Positions 12,741 through 25,619 are shown, counted from the first letter of the stretch. The stretch is DNA of 64,000 nt from Notamacropus eugenii (GCF_028372415.1 NC_092878.1:25239403-25303402); one strand, 5' to 3'. Program-made: numbers and translations. Notes: generated by a model not told the origin, from the sequence alone.

Positions 12741-13033
12741 TTAGCAATAATTTCTTAAAGTTAAAGAATGAATCTTTTCTTAACAGTACAAAAACTGCAA
12801 AACTGGAAAGTAGTATGTGCAATCAGTCACAATTGCTCCACAAGGTGGTTTGGCTTACTTCTTTTCAGGGAAAGAGTTTTCAGATATTTTTTAGGAAATA
12901 TATCTTGTGTCAAAACAAAAATGTATCAGTAAAAAAGGCATCTATATCATCACTCATCAAGTGATTCGTTCATTAAAAATGTCGAATAAAATAGAGCCAA
13001 AGACAGAGTTTTGAAATAATCTATTAGAATTTG

Positions 13034-13230
13034 GAAGAGCGGGAGAAAGGAAGGGAGGAAGGAAAGATGGAAGGAAGGAGGAAAGATGGAAGGAAGAAGG
13101 AAAGAGGGAAGGAAGAAGATATAAGGAAGGGAGGAAGGAAGGAAGGAAGGAAGGAAGGAAGGAAGGAAGGAAGGAAGGAAGGAAGGAAGGAAGGAAGGAA
13201 GGAAGGAAGAAAGGAAGGAAAGAAGGAAGG
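13034..13230. repeat. (GGAA)n microsatellite
   Basis: Nearly pure GGAA units over 13,130-13,215 with interrupted purine runs to the left. It sits directly before the RTE copy. Confidence 0.95.
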
Positions 13231-13254
13231 GATGGACACATTTATTAAACACCT

Positions 13255-14175
13255 TATGCTAATTTTGGCCTGACAAACAATACCAAGAAACAGAAGTCTT
13301 CCACCAGCTCAGACTGAACCATCTATCAATGTGGAATCATTGGTTACAGAAAATGCAGAAATTCTGAATGCTATGAATAAGTTTACTCATCTTGGCAGTA
13401 TGTTTTCCAGGGATGTCCACATAGATGATGAGGTTGACATACACATTGTCAGAGTTGGTTCAGTGTTTGGGAGTCTCCAAAGGAAAGAGTGGGAGAGAAG
13501 AGGTATTGTTTAGGCTGCATACCAAATTAAAGGTCTCCAGAGCCTTTGTCTTGTCCTCATTATTGCATGCTGATGAAATCTGGACAGTCTACCAGTGACG
13601 TAATCAGGAAGCTGAATTGCTTCCATTTGAATTGTCTTAAGAAGGTTCTGAAGATCACCTGGTAAGATAAGGTTATCAGTCACTGAAGTCCTCTCTCAAG
13701 TTGAACTTCCAAGCATCCAAACTCTACTGCAGAAAGCACAACTCACATAGCCAAAAAGTCAAATTTATATTTACCGAAAAGACTTATTTTATAGAGAACT
13801 CACACAAGGCAAGTAGCAACATGGAGGTCAGAAGAAGTGACAGGAAAATACTCTACATTTTCTCTGAAGAACTTTAGTACCAATTGTGAGATAGGAGAAA
13901 ATGGCACAGGAACCGCCTAACATGGTGTGCCCGCATCAAAGAAGGCACTGGTGCTGTATTAGCAAAACAGAATCACAGTAGCATAAAGAAAATATGAGCT
14001 GCATGAACACAGAGATATCTCCATCCAAAATTTTCTAATAGACTACTTGTGCCTGACTTGTGGTAGAACCTTCCAAGTTCATACTAGACTGATCAACCAT
14101 AGTTTAAAACACTATGCCCTGACCCCAACATTGTAGTGTCACCGATCCTCTTCAAAAATGAAGGACGAACAACAA
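13255..14175 (+). mobile_element. RTE LINE, 3' part
   Basis: The frame at 13,331-13,513 reads NAMNKFTHLGSMFSRDVHID, the region after the RTE reverse transcriptase; the minus-strand copy at 24,046 has the same NAVNKFT phrase. The end at 14,160 (AATGAAGGACGAACAACAAA) is the RTE 3' tail. Confidence 0.8.
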
Positions 14176-14184
14176 ATCCCTCAA

Positions 14185-14392
14185 ACTGTACTTAGTATTT
14201 TACAAATATTATCTCATTTGAATCTCACAACAACCCTTGCAGGACATTATTAATCCCATTTTATAGCTGAAGAAACTAAAGCAGACAGAGGTTAAGTGAT
14301 TTACTCTTCACCACACAGCTAGAGTCTGGTATGGTCAAATTTGAACTCTGGTCCTCCTAACTCTTATTCTAGTGCTCTATCCATTGTGTCCC
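14185..14392 (-). mobile_element. MIR-type SINE copy
   Basis: TTTTATAGCTGAAGAAACTA and GGTTAAGTGATTTACTC, ending CTAGTGCTCTATCCATTG. Confidence 0.75.
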
Positions 14393-14889
14393 CTACCTAG
14401 CCTCTTAAAGTTGACATTGATCCACTGACCAACTCTTTTTGGGTTTGATCATCCAGCATATTCCAGAACTACTTAACTATCAAATCCGAAATCATTTATC
14501 TTGTTCACAGGGTTATCATGGATAATTCATCAAGTGCCTTGCTAAAATCCAGGTATAGTCGCTCTATACTTGGGATTTATGGGCCAGATTCCTTCCTTCC
14601 TTCCTTCCTTCCCTCATTCCTTGTCTTTGCCAAACCCTTAAACCCAGTGCAACTTGAAGCCCATACATTGCACAACAATAGGCCCCTGCCCAAACTCCAC
14701 TTGAGGCTCTTTTCAGGACACTCCTGGCTTCAGAATGATTATCATTAATAACTGTTGCTCTTTCCCTCCCAGCTTAATTTACTTATTTTTTTTTCTTTCT
14801 TTTGCTCATTAAAAGGACATTCCCCATTTACTTCTTAAAGAGGTCTATTCACTGAATGGGCATTACCTCATTCTAAGTGAGTACTTGAA

Positions 14890-15095
14890 TAGGCCAAGGT
14901 CTCCCAGTGCATCCTGGGCCTTCTCCAGTCATCCTGATGAATATGTGGTCATTGGATCCAAATGGCCCAGGAGAGGAAGTGAGGTTGGTGACCTGCACAG
15001 CCTTCCCTCATTCAAAACAAAGTCAAGTGCAAGTCATGTCGTCATTTCTCTGATGTCATGGTCTTCTTTGAAAATGAAGGATGAACACAGACAGA
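14890..15095 (+). mobile_element. SINE/RTE tail copy
   Basis: CCAGTCATCCTGATGAATAT to ATGAAGGATGAACACAGAC, the RTE-derived tail seen at 5,100-5,260. Confidence 0.75.
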
Positions 15096-15309
15096 CTTAT
15101 CAGTCCATTTTGCTTTTTTTGGTCTGAACTTATGATTTTATCCATGTAGGGACTTCCAGGTGAGTAAACTCTTCCAATGGAGATCCAGAACTCTTCTGAT
15201 ATTTAAAGGTTAAAGGCTTAGACAGATCACTGTCTTAGATGACTTGGTGCCTGAGAACACTTCAAGGTTCCAAATCCAGAATGTCTCAGAGATGTCTCAG
15301 GGGTTTCAA

Positions 15310-15640
15310 CAAGCGAATATGAAGAGCTAGAGAATTCCCCTCACAGGAAACAGCATGTATAAAGGCACAGAGATAGGAAATGAAATGCCATATATGAGAA
15401 AAAGCAGGTATGACTTGACCTAGAATGCATGAGCTAGAGTAATGTGTAATCAAACTGGAAAGATAAGCTGGAACCAGACAATGAAGGGCTTTATATACCA
15501 GACAGAGGAGTTCATATTTTATCCTAGTGGCAAAAAGGATTCACTAAAGCTTCTTTGCCAGGAGAATAGCATGTTCAGATCCATGTTAAAGGAATATTAA
15601 TACGGCAAGTGTGTGGTGGATAGATTGGACCAAATGTTAA
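15310..15640 (+). repeat. Ancient mosaic repeat copy
   Basis: Contains GGGCTTTATATACCAGACAG and TTTTATCCTAGTGGC, the same text type as the long repeat at 22,960-27,260. Class not assigned. Confidence 0.5.
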
Positions 15641-16254
15641 GACATTATTACATATTACAATACAAACAAAACAAAAACTTCTGTTTTTTTACGGTCTTCC
15701 CAACTTCTTTGACAGCATCGAAGAATAGATTTGAAGGTCTTGCATAACAGATCTCTAAGGCAGAGATGTCTTATTCTATGCCATAATTCTTTTCTTTCCT
15801 CTCAAGGATTTGCCAAGATTATTAGTACAAAAGGACTCGACTCATTCCAGAATTTTGCTGTAAGCACCAAATGTAACCTTGTCCCTCTTTTGGGGTATCT
15901 CTCTTGACTTCAACTATGGTCCGCACTGTTTGGGATTCTTTCTCAAAGGAAGAGTCCCTCTTGTGTCATTTCAAAGGTTTTGGAAAATGTGTTTCCTTCT
16001 TACAAAATAGTATAGGAGTGTTGTACTATGCAAAAATCACTTCATTACCCAAGGTCTTACTTACTTCTTCTATAGATCTCAACAATAAAGTATAATAATA
16101 TGATGTTTGCAACAAAAAAAAAGTTTTGAGATTCTTGACCAACAGATCAAAGTGTTAAAACCATTAATATTGCATGCTCTTAGAAAGATCATATCTTTCC
16201 ATCTTAGAGGAACATTATGAACAGTTTCCTCTAACCTATACTATCATTCTAAAG

Positions 16255-16440
16255 CACTATATAGTAGAATGAGTACTGAAATTGGAGTCAGAGGACCTGG
16301 GTTCAAATCTCAGCTCTGGCATTTACTACCCATTTAACCTTGAGAAAGTCATTGTATTTCTCCAGGTCTCCATTTCCTCCTTTTACAATGGGTAGATTGG
16401 AAAAATAATTTCTAAATCCCTTCCATCTTGAAATCCTAGT
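16255..16440 (+). mobile_element. MIR-type SINE copy
   Basis: ATTGGAGTCAGAGGACCTGG head, then TCTCCATTTCCTCCTTTTAC. Confidence 0.75.
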
Positions 16441-16449
16441 AAATTTGAA

Positions 16450-17410
16450 TTGCATTTGCATTCTCTGATCCCTAGCAACGACAACAACATTAAAAAAAAA
16501 CCAACCTCTGTATTTTGGCTCTGTTTTTAACCCCTGTATCATTAAGCAATCAGAAACCCTTCACCAGACTATACACTCGCTCTCTTAAATTAGAAAGAGT
16601 GACAGTCCTTTTGGCTCAGTTCTAAATGTATACAAACTTGCCATGATCTCACAATTCCAAAAAAAAAAATCCCTCCTGGGGGTTGATATCTCTTGATCTT
16701 AATTCTTAGTACCTCAGCCAACTTCATTAGTGTCATTTTAGTTTTTTTTTAATCCAGACTCCAACAATGTGCCAACCTCGTTGTCTTACTCAGTTTCTAG
16801 TGTACATTTGCATGGCTCCATCAACACCTAGACAATCATTGCCATCTTCATTTCATCTGTTTATTGTATTTGTTTAACTGACACTCAAAATGTCTTGAAG
16901 AAAGGAACACAGACCTTGGAAAAGACATCTGACAGACACTGCACGTTTGAAAATTGCTCAGATAGTTTGAGAAATCATAATTTATAAAAGAGTGTTTTGA
17001 AATACCAGGAAGGATAGCAAACTATAAGCTAAATTCTAGTCTCTAAAGGAAAGATACGTATCAGCAGCATCAGAAGTTTCCTCCTTCCCAGAAGAACTAA
17101 AAACTCCATGATTTTGTAAGTTAAAGAATTCTACAGATGAAAAAGAGACATCAAGAGGTCATTTGCTCCATCCCACTGTCTCTGGTTTATACAACACCTA
17201 AGCCATTCCAGATTAATCAGATTTCCAGAAACCAAAATTTCACAACTTCCTTCACTAACACATTCTTCTGGCTAATCATTTGTAGTACTCTCTCTGGAGA
17301 TGGAAATAGTGGTTCCTTCTATATTCCTGAACACTTCTGTGTTAACTCTCAATCTTCTCTGGAATAAGCAGGATAACCAGAAAGCCTGTAAGCCCAAAAA
17401 ACATTAATTT
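16450..17410. other. Intergenic, nothing recognised
   Basis: No gene, RNA or repeat could be supported in this stretch. Confidence 0.4.
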
Positions 17411-17414
17411 TCAG

Positions 17415-17640
17415 GAGGCAGCATAGCATAGGGGAAAGTGCATCACTTCTGAGGTCATGATAGAGACTTGAGGGCTGTCTACAGCACGTAGAAAAGACTT
17501 CTCCATTTCTGACTATGACACTGAGTAGCTCTGTGACTTTGAGCAAATCAGGCAACTTCTCTCGAACTCAATTTGTTCATCTGTAAAATGAAATAATTCA
17601 TTTTTAATTATGTTTAATGTCTCTTCTTGCTCTAAAATGC
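17415..17640 (+). mobile_element. MIR-type SINE copy
   Basis: GGAGGCAGCATAGCATAGGG head, then the GTAGCTCTGTGACTTTGAGC box and a GTTCATCTGTAAAATGAAAT core. Confidence 0.7.
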
Positions 17641-17919
17641 TATGATTCTAATGGTGAAATTTTAGGCAACTTTGATGTGAATAGGGAAAATAGCTTTATG
17701 GATTAAGGGAGTCTATGTAGCACCTCTCAAATCACAAAAGATTTTGTGATCAACCTAAGAAAAATGTATACCCAATAATCTCAAGACTTTCAAATCCAAC
17801 TTTCAGCAGCAAAGCAAAAACTTTCACTTTGAAACCCAAGAGATTAAGAAAGAGTTGGACGTAAGGGCTCAGATGAGCTTTAATGAAACATTCTACCCAG
17901 AGTTCTCTTTTTATTCTTT

Positions 17920-18115
17920 TTTTCCCTTTTATACTTTACTTCTACACCTCATCCAAACTAAATACACTCATTCTTCCTCCTCCTCCACTTTTTTCTACTT
18001 CTCCTCTTTTTCCTCTTTCTTCTTTTTCTTCTTCTTCTTCTCTTTCTTCTTCTCCTCCCCTTCTTCTTCCTCTTCATCTTTTCTCTGTCTTTATCTGTCT
18101 CTATGTATCTTCTCT
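17920..18115. repeat. Polypyrimidine low-complexity tract
   Basis: Irregular CTT/CCT/TCTT runs. Ser/Phe-rich open frames over it are artefacts. Confidence 0.9.
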
Positions 18116-18969
18116 ATTTCTCTGCCCATCTGTCTCTCAAATTCTTCCACTTCAAACTCACCCCCTTTTTCTATTCCTTCTTGTCTTTTACTCTTTCTAA
18201 TCAGTTTTCTTTACTCTTTACTCTTTCACATCAGTTCATCCTGGATTCCCACTTTTTTCTGAACACTTGGGACCCTAAAAGTCACTCTGTTTCTTCACAT
18301 CAGAGATCGTTCTATTCCCCTTCATAGACTGGCATGTCCTTGGATCCTCTTCTTTAAGTTTTTGTATCTTCTGAAAAACTTTTGAATCAAAGTACAGGAC
18401 ATGTGCGTTTGATTATACTTCAGCTTCTCTGGCTCCAGCCAGCCTGGACAGACCCCTAAATCCACAATGTTTCCAAGGGAGAGAAATGTCATTATTTGCT
18501 AGCCATAGGAAACTGAGGGATACTGCTAAAAAAAACCCTGGGGATCGGGATGATCTTAGAGTCTGCATTTCTGGGAAGATCATCCTAGATAAAGGGCAGG
18601 AGAGGTCAGCAAAGTAGGAGGAATGTTACAAAGGATGAATGACTCAAGAAGCAGTAGAAACAATAGAGAGGAGAGTTGATCAGAAGAAAAAGAACGGAGA
18701 GGCAAAGAAATGGGCCCTTTGTAGCTATCTCATACTGATTTCCATTGCTATGATTGCTGTTTTCATAAAAAGAAAATGAAGTGTTATCATAGGCCTATAA
18801 ATGTAGAGCTAGAATGGACTTATTTATTGTCTATTATATGTCAGGAACAGCTAGATGGGTCAGTGACTATTCCTGAACAAGACACCCCATCTCTTGGGTA
18901 TGGGCATTTTCTTTGGCTGTCCCTTATGACTTGAACACTTTTCCTCCTTGCTCTGACCACCTTGGCTTC

Positions 18970-19720
18970 ATATTTTTTTAGGTTATACATGTACAATCAT
19001 GTTAAACATATTTCCACTTTAAGCATGTTTTTATAGCATTTTTTTCTTCAGTTACATGTCATGAAAATTTTTAGTATATTTTTATAAGACCTTGAATTCC
19101 AAACTTTCTCCCTCCTCTCCCCTCTTCTGAAAATGGTAAGCAGTTTATATACATACTGTGTGCAAAATTATTTCAATATTAGTCACAGTTGTGAAAGAAA
19201 AAACAGATAAAAAAACACAAGAAAGAATAAAATAAGTGAAAAAAATATGCTTTGATATGCATTCATAGTTCATCAGTCCTTTGTCTGGATATGGATAGTA
19301 TTTTCCTTCATGAGTTCTTTTTACTTGTTTTAGATCATTGTGCTGTTGAGAAGGGCTGAGTCAATCATAGCTGATCACACAATGTTGCCACTACTGTGCA
19401 TAATGGTTTCCTGGTTCTACTCATTGAACTTTGCATCAGTTAGTTCACACAAGTCTTTCTGGGCTTTTCTGTAATCTTCCTGTTCATCATTTCTTATTGC
19501 ACAGTAGTATTCTATTACATTCATATACTGCAGCTTGTTCAGCTATTCCCCAATTGATGGTCATCCCCTCAGCTTCCAGATTTTTGTCACCACTAAAATG
19601 ACTGCTATAAATATTTTTGCACATGTACATCTTTTTCTCTTTTTTATGATCTCTTTTGGATACAGACTTAGTAGCGTTATTGCTGGATCAAAGCGTATGG
19701 ACAGTTTGGTTGTCTTTGGG
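18970..19720 (-). mobile_element. L1 3' end, copy A
   Basis: Reverse-strand L1 3' UTR and ORF2 end: TCTTTCTGGGCTTTTCTGTA and ACAGTAGTATTCTATTACAT. It stops near 19,720 where an RTE tail begins. Confidence 0.75.
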
Positions 19721-19721
19721 T

Positions 19722-19830
19722 ATATTGTTGTGTTTGTCCTTCATTGCCAAAGAAAACGCGATCAGAGAAAGGTGACATAACTTGCATTTGACTTTGTTTC
19801 GAGTGAGGGAGGACTCACTCAAACAAAGCC
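19722..19830 (-). mobile_element. RTE/SINE tail between two L1 copies
   Basis: TTTGTCCTTCATTGCCAAAG to CATTTGACTTTGTTTCGAGT, the reverse of the RTE tail. Confidence 0.75.
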
Positions 19831-19835
19831 TTTGG

Positions 19836-21895
19836 GAATATTAATCATATTCTGAAAGAAGAATCAGAACAAAAGGGGAAACCAAGAGAAAGCAAAAAAC
19901 AAAACTCAAAAAAGTGGAGAGTATGTTTTGATCTTCACTCAGACTACATAGGTCTTTGATGGCATTTTCTATCATGAGTCCTTTTGAATTATCTTGGATT
20001 CTTGTATTGCTGAGAAGAGCTAAGTCTATCACAGTTGATCATTGCACAATGTTTCTGTTACCATGTACAATATTCTCCCAGTTTTGCTCATTTCACTCAG
20101 CATCAGTTCATCTAAGTCTTTCCAGATTTTTCTGAAGCTCACCTGCTCATCATTTCTTATAGAACAATAGTATTCCATTGCATTCATATACCACTTGTTC
20201 AGACATTCCTCAACTGATGGGCATCCCCTCAATTTCCAATTCTTGACCACCACAAAAAGAGCACCTATAAATATTTTTGTACATGTGGGTCCTTTTCCCT
20301 TTTCTTTGATCTCCTTGGGATACAGACCCAGTAAAGGTATTGCTCAAAGTGTGCACACAGTTTTATAGCCCTTTGGGCATAGTTCCAAATTGCTCTCCCA
20401 AATGGCTGGGTCAGTTCACAACTCCACCAACAGTGCATTACTGTCCCAATTTTCCCACTTCTCCTCCAACATTTTTCGTTTTCCTTTTCTGTCATATTAG
20501 ACAATCTGATAAGTGTGAAGAGTACCTCAGAGTTGCTTTAATTTGTACTTCTCTAATCAATAGTGAGTTAGAGCATTTTTTCATATGACTAGAGATAGCT
20601 TTAATTTCTTCACCTGAAAATTGCCTGTTTATATCCTTTGACCATTTATCAAATTACTTGTATTCTTATAAATCTGATTTAGTTCTTTATATGTTTGAGA
20701 AACACTTCTTATAAAGATTGTTTCCCAGTTTTCTGCTTTCCTTCTAATCTTGGTTGCATTGGTTTTGTTTGTGCAAAAGCTTTTTAATTTAATGTAATCA
20801 AAAATATCCATTTTGCATTTCATAATGTTCTCTATCTCTTGTTTTGTCATAAATTCTTCCCTTTGCCATAGATCTGATAGATAAACTATTCCTTGCCCTC
20901 TCAATTTGCTTATGGCATCACCCTTTATGTCTAAAATCATGTACCCATTTCAACTTTATCTTGGTATAGGGTGAGAGATGTTGGTTTATGCCTAGTTTCT
21001 GCCATACTATTTTCTAGTTTTTCCAGCAGTTTTTGTCAAATAGTGAGTTCTTTTCCCAAAACTAGAGTCTTTGGGTTTGTCAAACAGTAGATTACTATAG
21101 TCATAGACTACTATGTCTTGTGTGCCTAACCTATTCCATTGATCCAGCACTCTATTTCTTAGCCAGTACCAAATAATTTTGATGATTGCCACTTTACAAC
21201 ATAGTTTTAGATTTGGCATGGCTGGGCCACCTTCCTTTGCATTTTTGCCATTAATTTCCTTGACATTCTTGACCTTTTGTTCTTCCATTGAATTTTGTTA
21301 TTATTTTTCCTAGCTCTATAAAATAATTTTTGGTAGTTTGGCATGACACCGAATAAGCAAATTAATTTAGGTAGAACTGTCATTTTTATTATATTAGCTC
21401 AGCCTACCCATGAGCAATTGATATTTTTCCAGTTGTTTAGATCCGACTTTATTTGTGTGAAAAATATTTTGGAATTGTGTTCATATAGTGCCTGGGTTTG
21501 TCTTGGTAGGTAGACTCCCAAATGTTTTACATTGTCTATAATTATTCTAAATGGAATTTCTCTATCTCTTGCAGCTGGGCTTTGTTGATAATATATAGAA
21601 ATGCTGATGATTTCTGTAGGTTTATTTTATATCCTGCAACTTTGCTAAAGTTGTTAATTATTTCAAGTAATTTTTTAGTTGATTCTCTAACATCATACCA
21701 TTGCCTAGTCTAATTCCTTCCATTTCTTTTTCTTCTCTTATTGATAAGGCTAAGATTTTGAGTATAATATTGAATAATAGTGGTGATAATGGGCATCCTT
21801 GGTTCATTCCTGATCTTACTGGGAAAACATCTAGCTTATCCCTATTACATATAATGCTTGCTGATGGTCCTCTGTCTGAATTTGTAATCTTTTTT
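19836..21895 (-). mobile_element. L1 LINE, 5'-truncated, copy B
   Basis: Minus-strand ORF2 pieces: MEYYCSIRNDEQVSFRKIWK near 20,110-20,180, KMDIFDYIKLKSFCTN near 20,760-20,820 and IWYWLRNRVLDQWNRLG near 21,120-21,180. Same family and orientation as the copy at 1,570; frames broken. Confidence 0.9.
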
Positions 21896-21903
21896 TTAAA
21901 TTG

Positions 21904-21907
<4 letters not shown>

Positions 21908-21998
<91 letters not shown>
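21908..21998. repeat. (CA)n(GA)n compound microsatellite
   Basis: Pure CA passes directly into pure GA. Confidence 0.95.
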
Positions 21999-22000
<2 letters not shown>

Positions 22001-22139
22001 TGTGATCCTATGAAACAGGTTTCCTTGCCCTTCCTCGAATAAAATGCACTATTTCTCCACTTTGGTCATTTTTTCTGGCTGTCCTCCAGCCTAGAATTCT
22101 CTCCCTCCTCCTCAACACCTCCTGGCTTTCCTGGATTTC

Positions 22140-22390
22140 TTTGAGTTATTGCTACTGTTCAGTCATTTCCAATTATGACTCCATTTGGGGTCTTCTTGGC
22201 AAAGATACTGGAGTGATTTCCCATTTCCTTCTCCAGCTCATTTTTCAGATGAGGAGACTTAGGCAAACAGGGCTAAGTGATTTGTCCAGGTCAACTTGTA
22301 AGTGTCTGAGGACAGATTTGAACTCAGGAAGATGTCTTTCTGACTTCAGGCCCATTCTATCCACTGCATCTCATAGTTGCCCATTGCTTC
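22140..22390 (-). mobile_element. tRNA-headed marsupial SINE
   Basis: Reads in reverse from the CTGTTCAGTCATTTCCAATT tail through TTTTTCAGATGAGGAGACTT to a reversed head at 22,375. Confidence 0.8.
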
Positions 22391-22564
22391 AAGTACATAT
22401 GTCTACGTAATTCCACCTTCTTCAAGAAGCCTTTTCTGTTGCCTGTCTACAATTTATCCTATCTATACCTTATTTGTAAATATCCATTTACATGTTTTCT
22501 CTCCCATTAGACTGTGAGCACCTTGAGAACAAAGACTGTCTCCTGCCTTTCTTTGCCTCCCTCT

Positions 22565-22815
22565 CCTCTGCATGGTATGGTAGATAGAGTGCTGGACCTG
22601 GATTCAGCAAGACCTGAGTTTGAATCTGAAGTCAGATACTTGTTAGCTGTGTATATCACTACCCCATTTGTCTCAGTTTTTCTATCTATAAAATTGGAAT
22701 AATAATAACGCCAGGATGGTTGTCAGGATCAAATGAGGTTATACTGTAAAGTGCTTAGCACGTGCCTGGCACATAGAAAGGGGTATATAAATGTTAGCTG
22801 TTGTTTTTACTGATG
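22565..22815 (+). mobile_element. Marsupial SINE with MIR-like end
   Basis: GGTATGGTAGATAGAGTGCT head, then the MIR-like tail GTAAAGTGCTTAGCACGTGC. Confidence 0.75.
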
Positions 22816-22959
22816 GTTAATATTATTATGAGATAATTTTTGTAAAGTGCTCAGGACAGTGCCTGGCATGAAGCAGGTGCTCTATAAACGCTTATTCCTT
22901 TCTCTCCCTCTTTGTATCCCCCTTTTTTAGCACAATGCCTGACACTTAACAAGTATTCC

Positions 22960-23890
22960 TTGCCTGACTGGTCATTTGGGAGGGAGGATAGAAGCAGCTG
23001 GAGAAATCAGGAAAGACAGAAAGAGCTACATCTTAAAGGAAGAGAAAGATTCTATGAGGTGGAAGAAAAGAGGAAATACATTCTAGCCACAGAAGGCCAA
23101 AACAAAGGCATGGAGAGAGGACATGGAGTATCACGAGTGAGGAATTCAGAAAAGGTCAGGAAGGCTGGATTTCTGAGTGCAGGAGGGAAGGTAATATCCA
23201 TTGAGGCTGGAAAAATGATTTGGGGATGAGGCTGAGTATGACTAAATATTATACTAAATATCAGAGTTTATATTTTATCCTTAAAGCAATAGGAAGACAC
23301 TCACTGATGAAGTAGGGAAGTCCTATGTTTGGAACCGTGCTAAAGGAAAATGACTTTGCCAGCTATGATAAGGATGTTCTAGAGTGGTGAGAGACTTGAG
23401 GTGAGGAGCCCAATCAGGAGGCTGCTGCAATAATCTAGATGAGGAGAGATCAAAGTAGGGTAGCAACTGTGCAAGTAGAAAGAAGGGGTCAGATAAATAA
23501 TTTAAAAGTAGAAATGCAAAGGTTTGGCAACTAATTTGATATATGAGGTAATAAAGAGGGAGGACTTGAAGATAATGCTGAGGTTACTAGTCTGAAAGGC
23601 CGGAAAGATGGCAGTGCCTTTGACAGGAATGTGTATGTGTTTGTCCTTCGTTGCCGAAGAAGACCATGCCATCGGAGAAATGATGACATGACTTGCATTT
23701 GACTTTGTTTTGAGTGAGGGAGGGCTACTTTGACAGAAATAGGTAAGTTTGGAAAGGGGGCAGGGTTGTGGAGAAAAATAACGAGTTTGCTTTTGGACAT
23801 GATGAATTTGAGTTGTCTCAGGAACATTCAGTTTTGAAATGTCCAGCAGGCAGTTGGTGATATCAGAATAAAGCTACGGGGAAAGACTGA
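22960..23890 (+). repeat. Ancient long interspersed repeat, left part
   Basis: Ordered phrases such as TTTATATTTTATCCTTAAAG, GGAGGCTGCTGCAATAATCT, GGACATGATGAATTTGAG and GGCAGTTGGTGATATCAG are familiar from an old dispersed repeat shared by mammals. Class not assigned. It resumes at 25,620 after an RTE and two microsatellites. A reversed RTE tail is inserted at 23,632-23,735. Confidence 0.6.
23632..23735 (-). mobile_element. RTE/SINE tail inserted in the ancient repeat
   Basis: GTTTGTCCTTCGTTGCCGAA to TTTTGAGTGAGGGAGG, with the ancient repeat's GACAGGAAT and GACAGAAAT text on both sides. Confidence 0.7.
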
Positions 23891-23897
23891 GATTGGA

Positions 23898-24045
23898 CAT
23901 ATATATATTTTGTGTGTATACATATGTGTGTGTGCATGTGCATGTGTATACGTTCATATATGTATGTATGTATGTGCATATACGTGTATACATATATACA
24001 CACACATATATACATATATATATGTACACACACATATATGGTTGT
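23898..24045. repeat. TG/TA microsatellite at RTE 3' end
   Basis: Irregular TATG, TGTG and TATA units abut the 3' end of the minus-strand RTE. Confidence 0.9.
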
Positions 24046-25425
24046 TGTCTTTTGTTCTCGAGGACCAAAATGAAATTACCATGATAACGTGAAGTTTCAA
24101 TGTGTATAACTGTGGTTGATCAGACCAATATGAACTCGGAATGCTCTACCACAGATTGGGCACAGATTAGTCCATGTGAACATTTGGGGTGGTTACTCCA
24201 AATTTGTGCATCTTATGTTTCCTTTGTGCTGTTTCAATTCTGCTTTGCTCATAGAACACAGCACCCTTTCTAATGTGGGCACGTCATGCTGAGTCGTCCT
24301 GTGCCAGTGTCTTCCATGTCACACAATCAGATCCAAAGTTCTTGAGAGAGATCTTGAGAGTGTCTCTATATCACTTCTTCTGGCCACCATGTGATCACCT
24401 GCCCCATGTGAGTTGTCCATAAAACAGTTTTTTTCGCAAGCATACCTTTTGCATTCAAGCAACATGACCAGCCCATCAGAATTGCATTCTCTAAAGCATA
24501 GTTTGAATGCTTGGCAGTTTAGTTTGAGGAAGGACCTCAGTGTCTGGCACCTTATCCTGCCAGGGGATCTTCAGAATCTTCCTAAGACAGTTCAAATGGA
24601 ACTGATTCAGTTTCTTGGTGTAGTGCTGGTAGGCTGTCCATGTTTTACAGGCATACAACAATGAGTTCAGCACAACAACTCTACAGACCTTCAGTTTAGT
24701 AGTCAGTCGAATACCTCTTCTCTCCCAAACTTTTCTTCAGAGTCTCCCAAACACTGAGCTAGCTCTGGCAATGCATGTGTCAACATCGTTGTCAATGTGT
24801 ACATCCCTGAAAAGTACATTGTTAAGTTAAGTGAACTTATTCACAGCATTCAAAACTTCTCCATTTTTTTTAACTGATGGTTCCACATATGGATAGTGTG
24901 ACGGTGACTGATAGAGCATTTGTGTTTTATTGGTGTTAATTATTAGACCAAAGTTAGCATAGGCAGCAGAAAATTGATCCATACTTTGTGGCATCTCAGC
25001 TTCAAAGGCTGCATTGAGTACACAATCATCTGCAAACAGAAAATCATACACCAACACTCCCTCCACTTTGGTCTTGATTTGTAGCCTTTTGAAATTGAAA
25101 AACTTACCATCAGTACAGTAGTTGACCTTAATGCCATGTTCATTCTTACTGAAATCATTTGACAACATGGCTGAAAATACCATGCTAAAAAGCATGGGAG
25201 CAAGCACATAGCCATGTTTCACTCCACTGGTAACTTGGAAGGCTTGAGAGCATTGTCCACTATCCAGAATGTGGGCAAACATGCCATCATAAAATTGACA
25301 CACAATGTTGATGAAGTTCTCTGGGCAACCAAATTTTGACATAGTTTTCCATAAGCCCTCATGACTACCAGTGTCATAGGCCTTGGTGAGATCTACAAAT
25401 GTTGTGTATAGACCTCTGTTCTCTG
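24046..25425 (-). mobile_element. RTE LINE with reverse transcriptase domain
   Basis: The minus-strand frame 24,827-25,420 shows RTE motifs in order: LTKAYDTGSHEGLWK, VTSGVKHGYVLAPMLFSMVF and FLFADDCVLNA (the catalytic ADD), then NAVNKFT. A second frame nearer the 3' end has YACKTWTAYQH. The copy lacks the endonuclease part and is 5'-truncated. A LINE fossil, not a host gene. Confidence 0.9.
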
Positions 25426-25548
25426 TGTGCGTACACATACACATATGTTTATGTATATGTGTGTATATGTGTATACATGCAAATGTATATGTGTGTAAAT
25501 TAACATATACATGTATGTGTGCACATGTATATACACACATGTGTCCGT
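25426..25548. repeat. TG/TA microsatellite at RTE 5' end
   Basis: Same kind of TATG/TGTG sequence as at 23,898-24,045, on the other side of the RTE. Confidence 0.9.
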
Positions 25549-25619
25549 GAAGAAAGAGAGATAAATAAAGATATATAGAGATATAAATAGATATTTAAAT
25601 AGATGGATTGTTAGAAAGA

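Noticed and set aside
12950-13273. Glu/Lys/Arg/Gly-rich and Phe/Leu/Pro/Ser-rich open frames
   Set aside because: They come from the (GGAA)n microsatellite.
24827-25540. 237-codon reverse-transcriptase frame as a possible host gene
   Set aside because: Motifs and flanking sequence are those of a truncated RTE LINE; sister copies exist in the window, and part of the frame is microsatellite.
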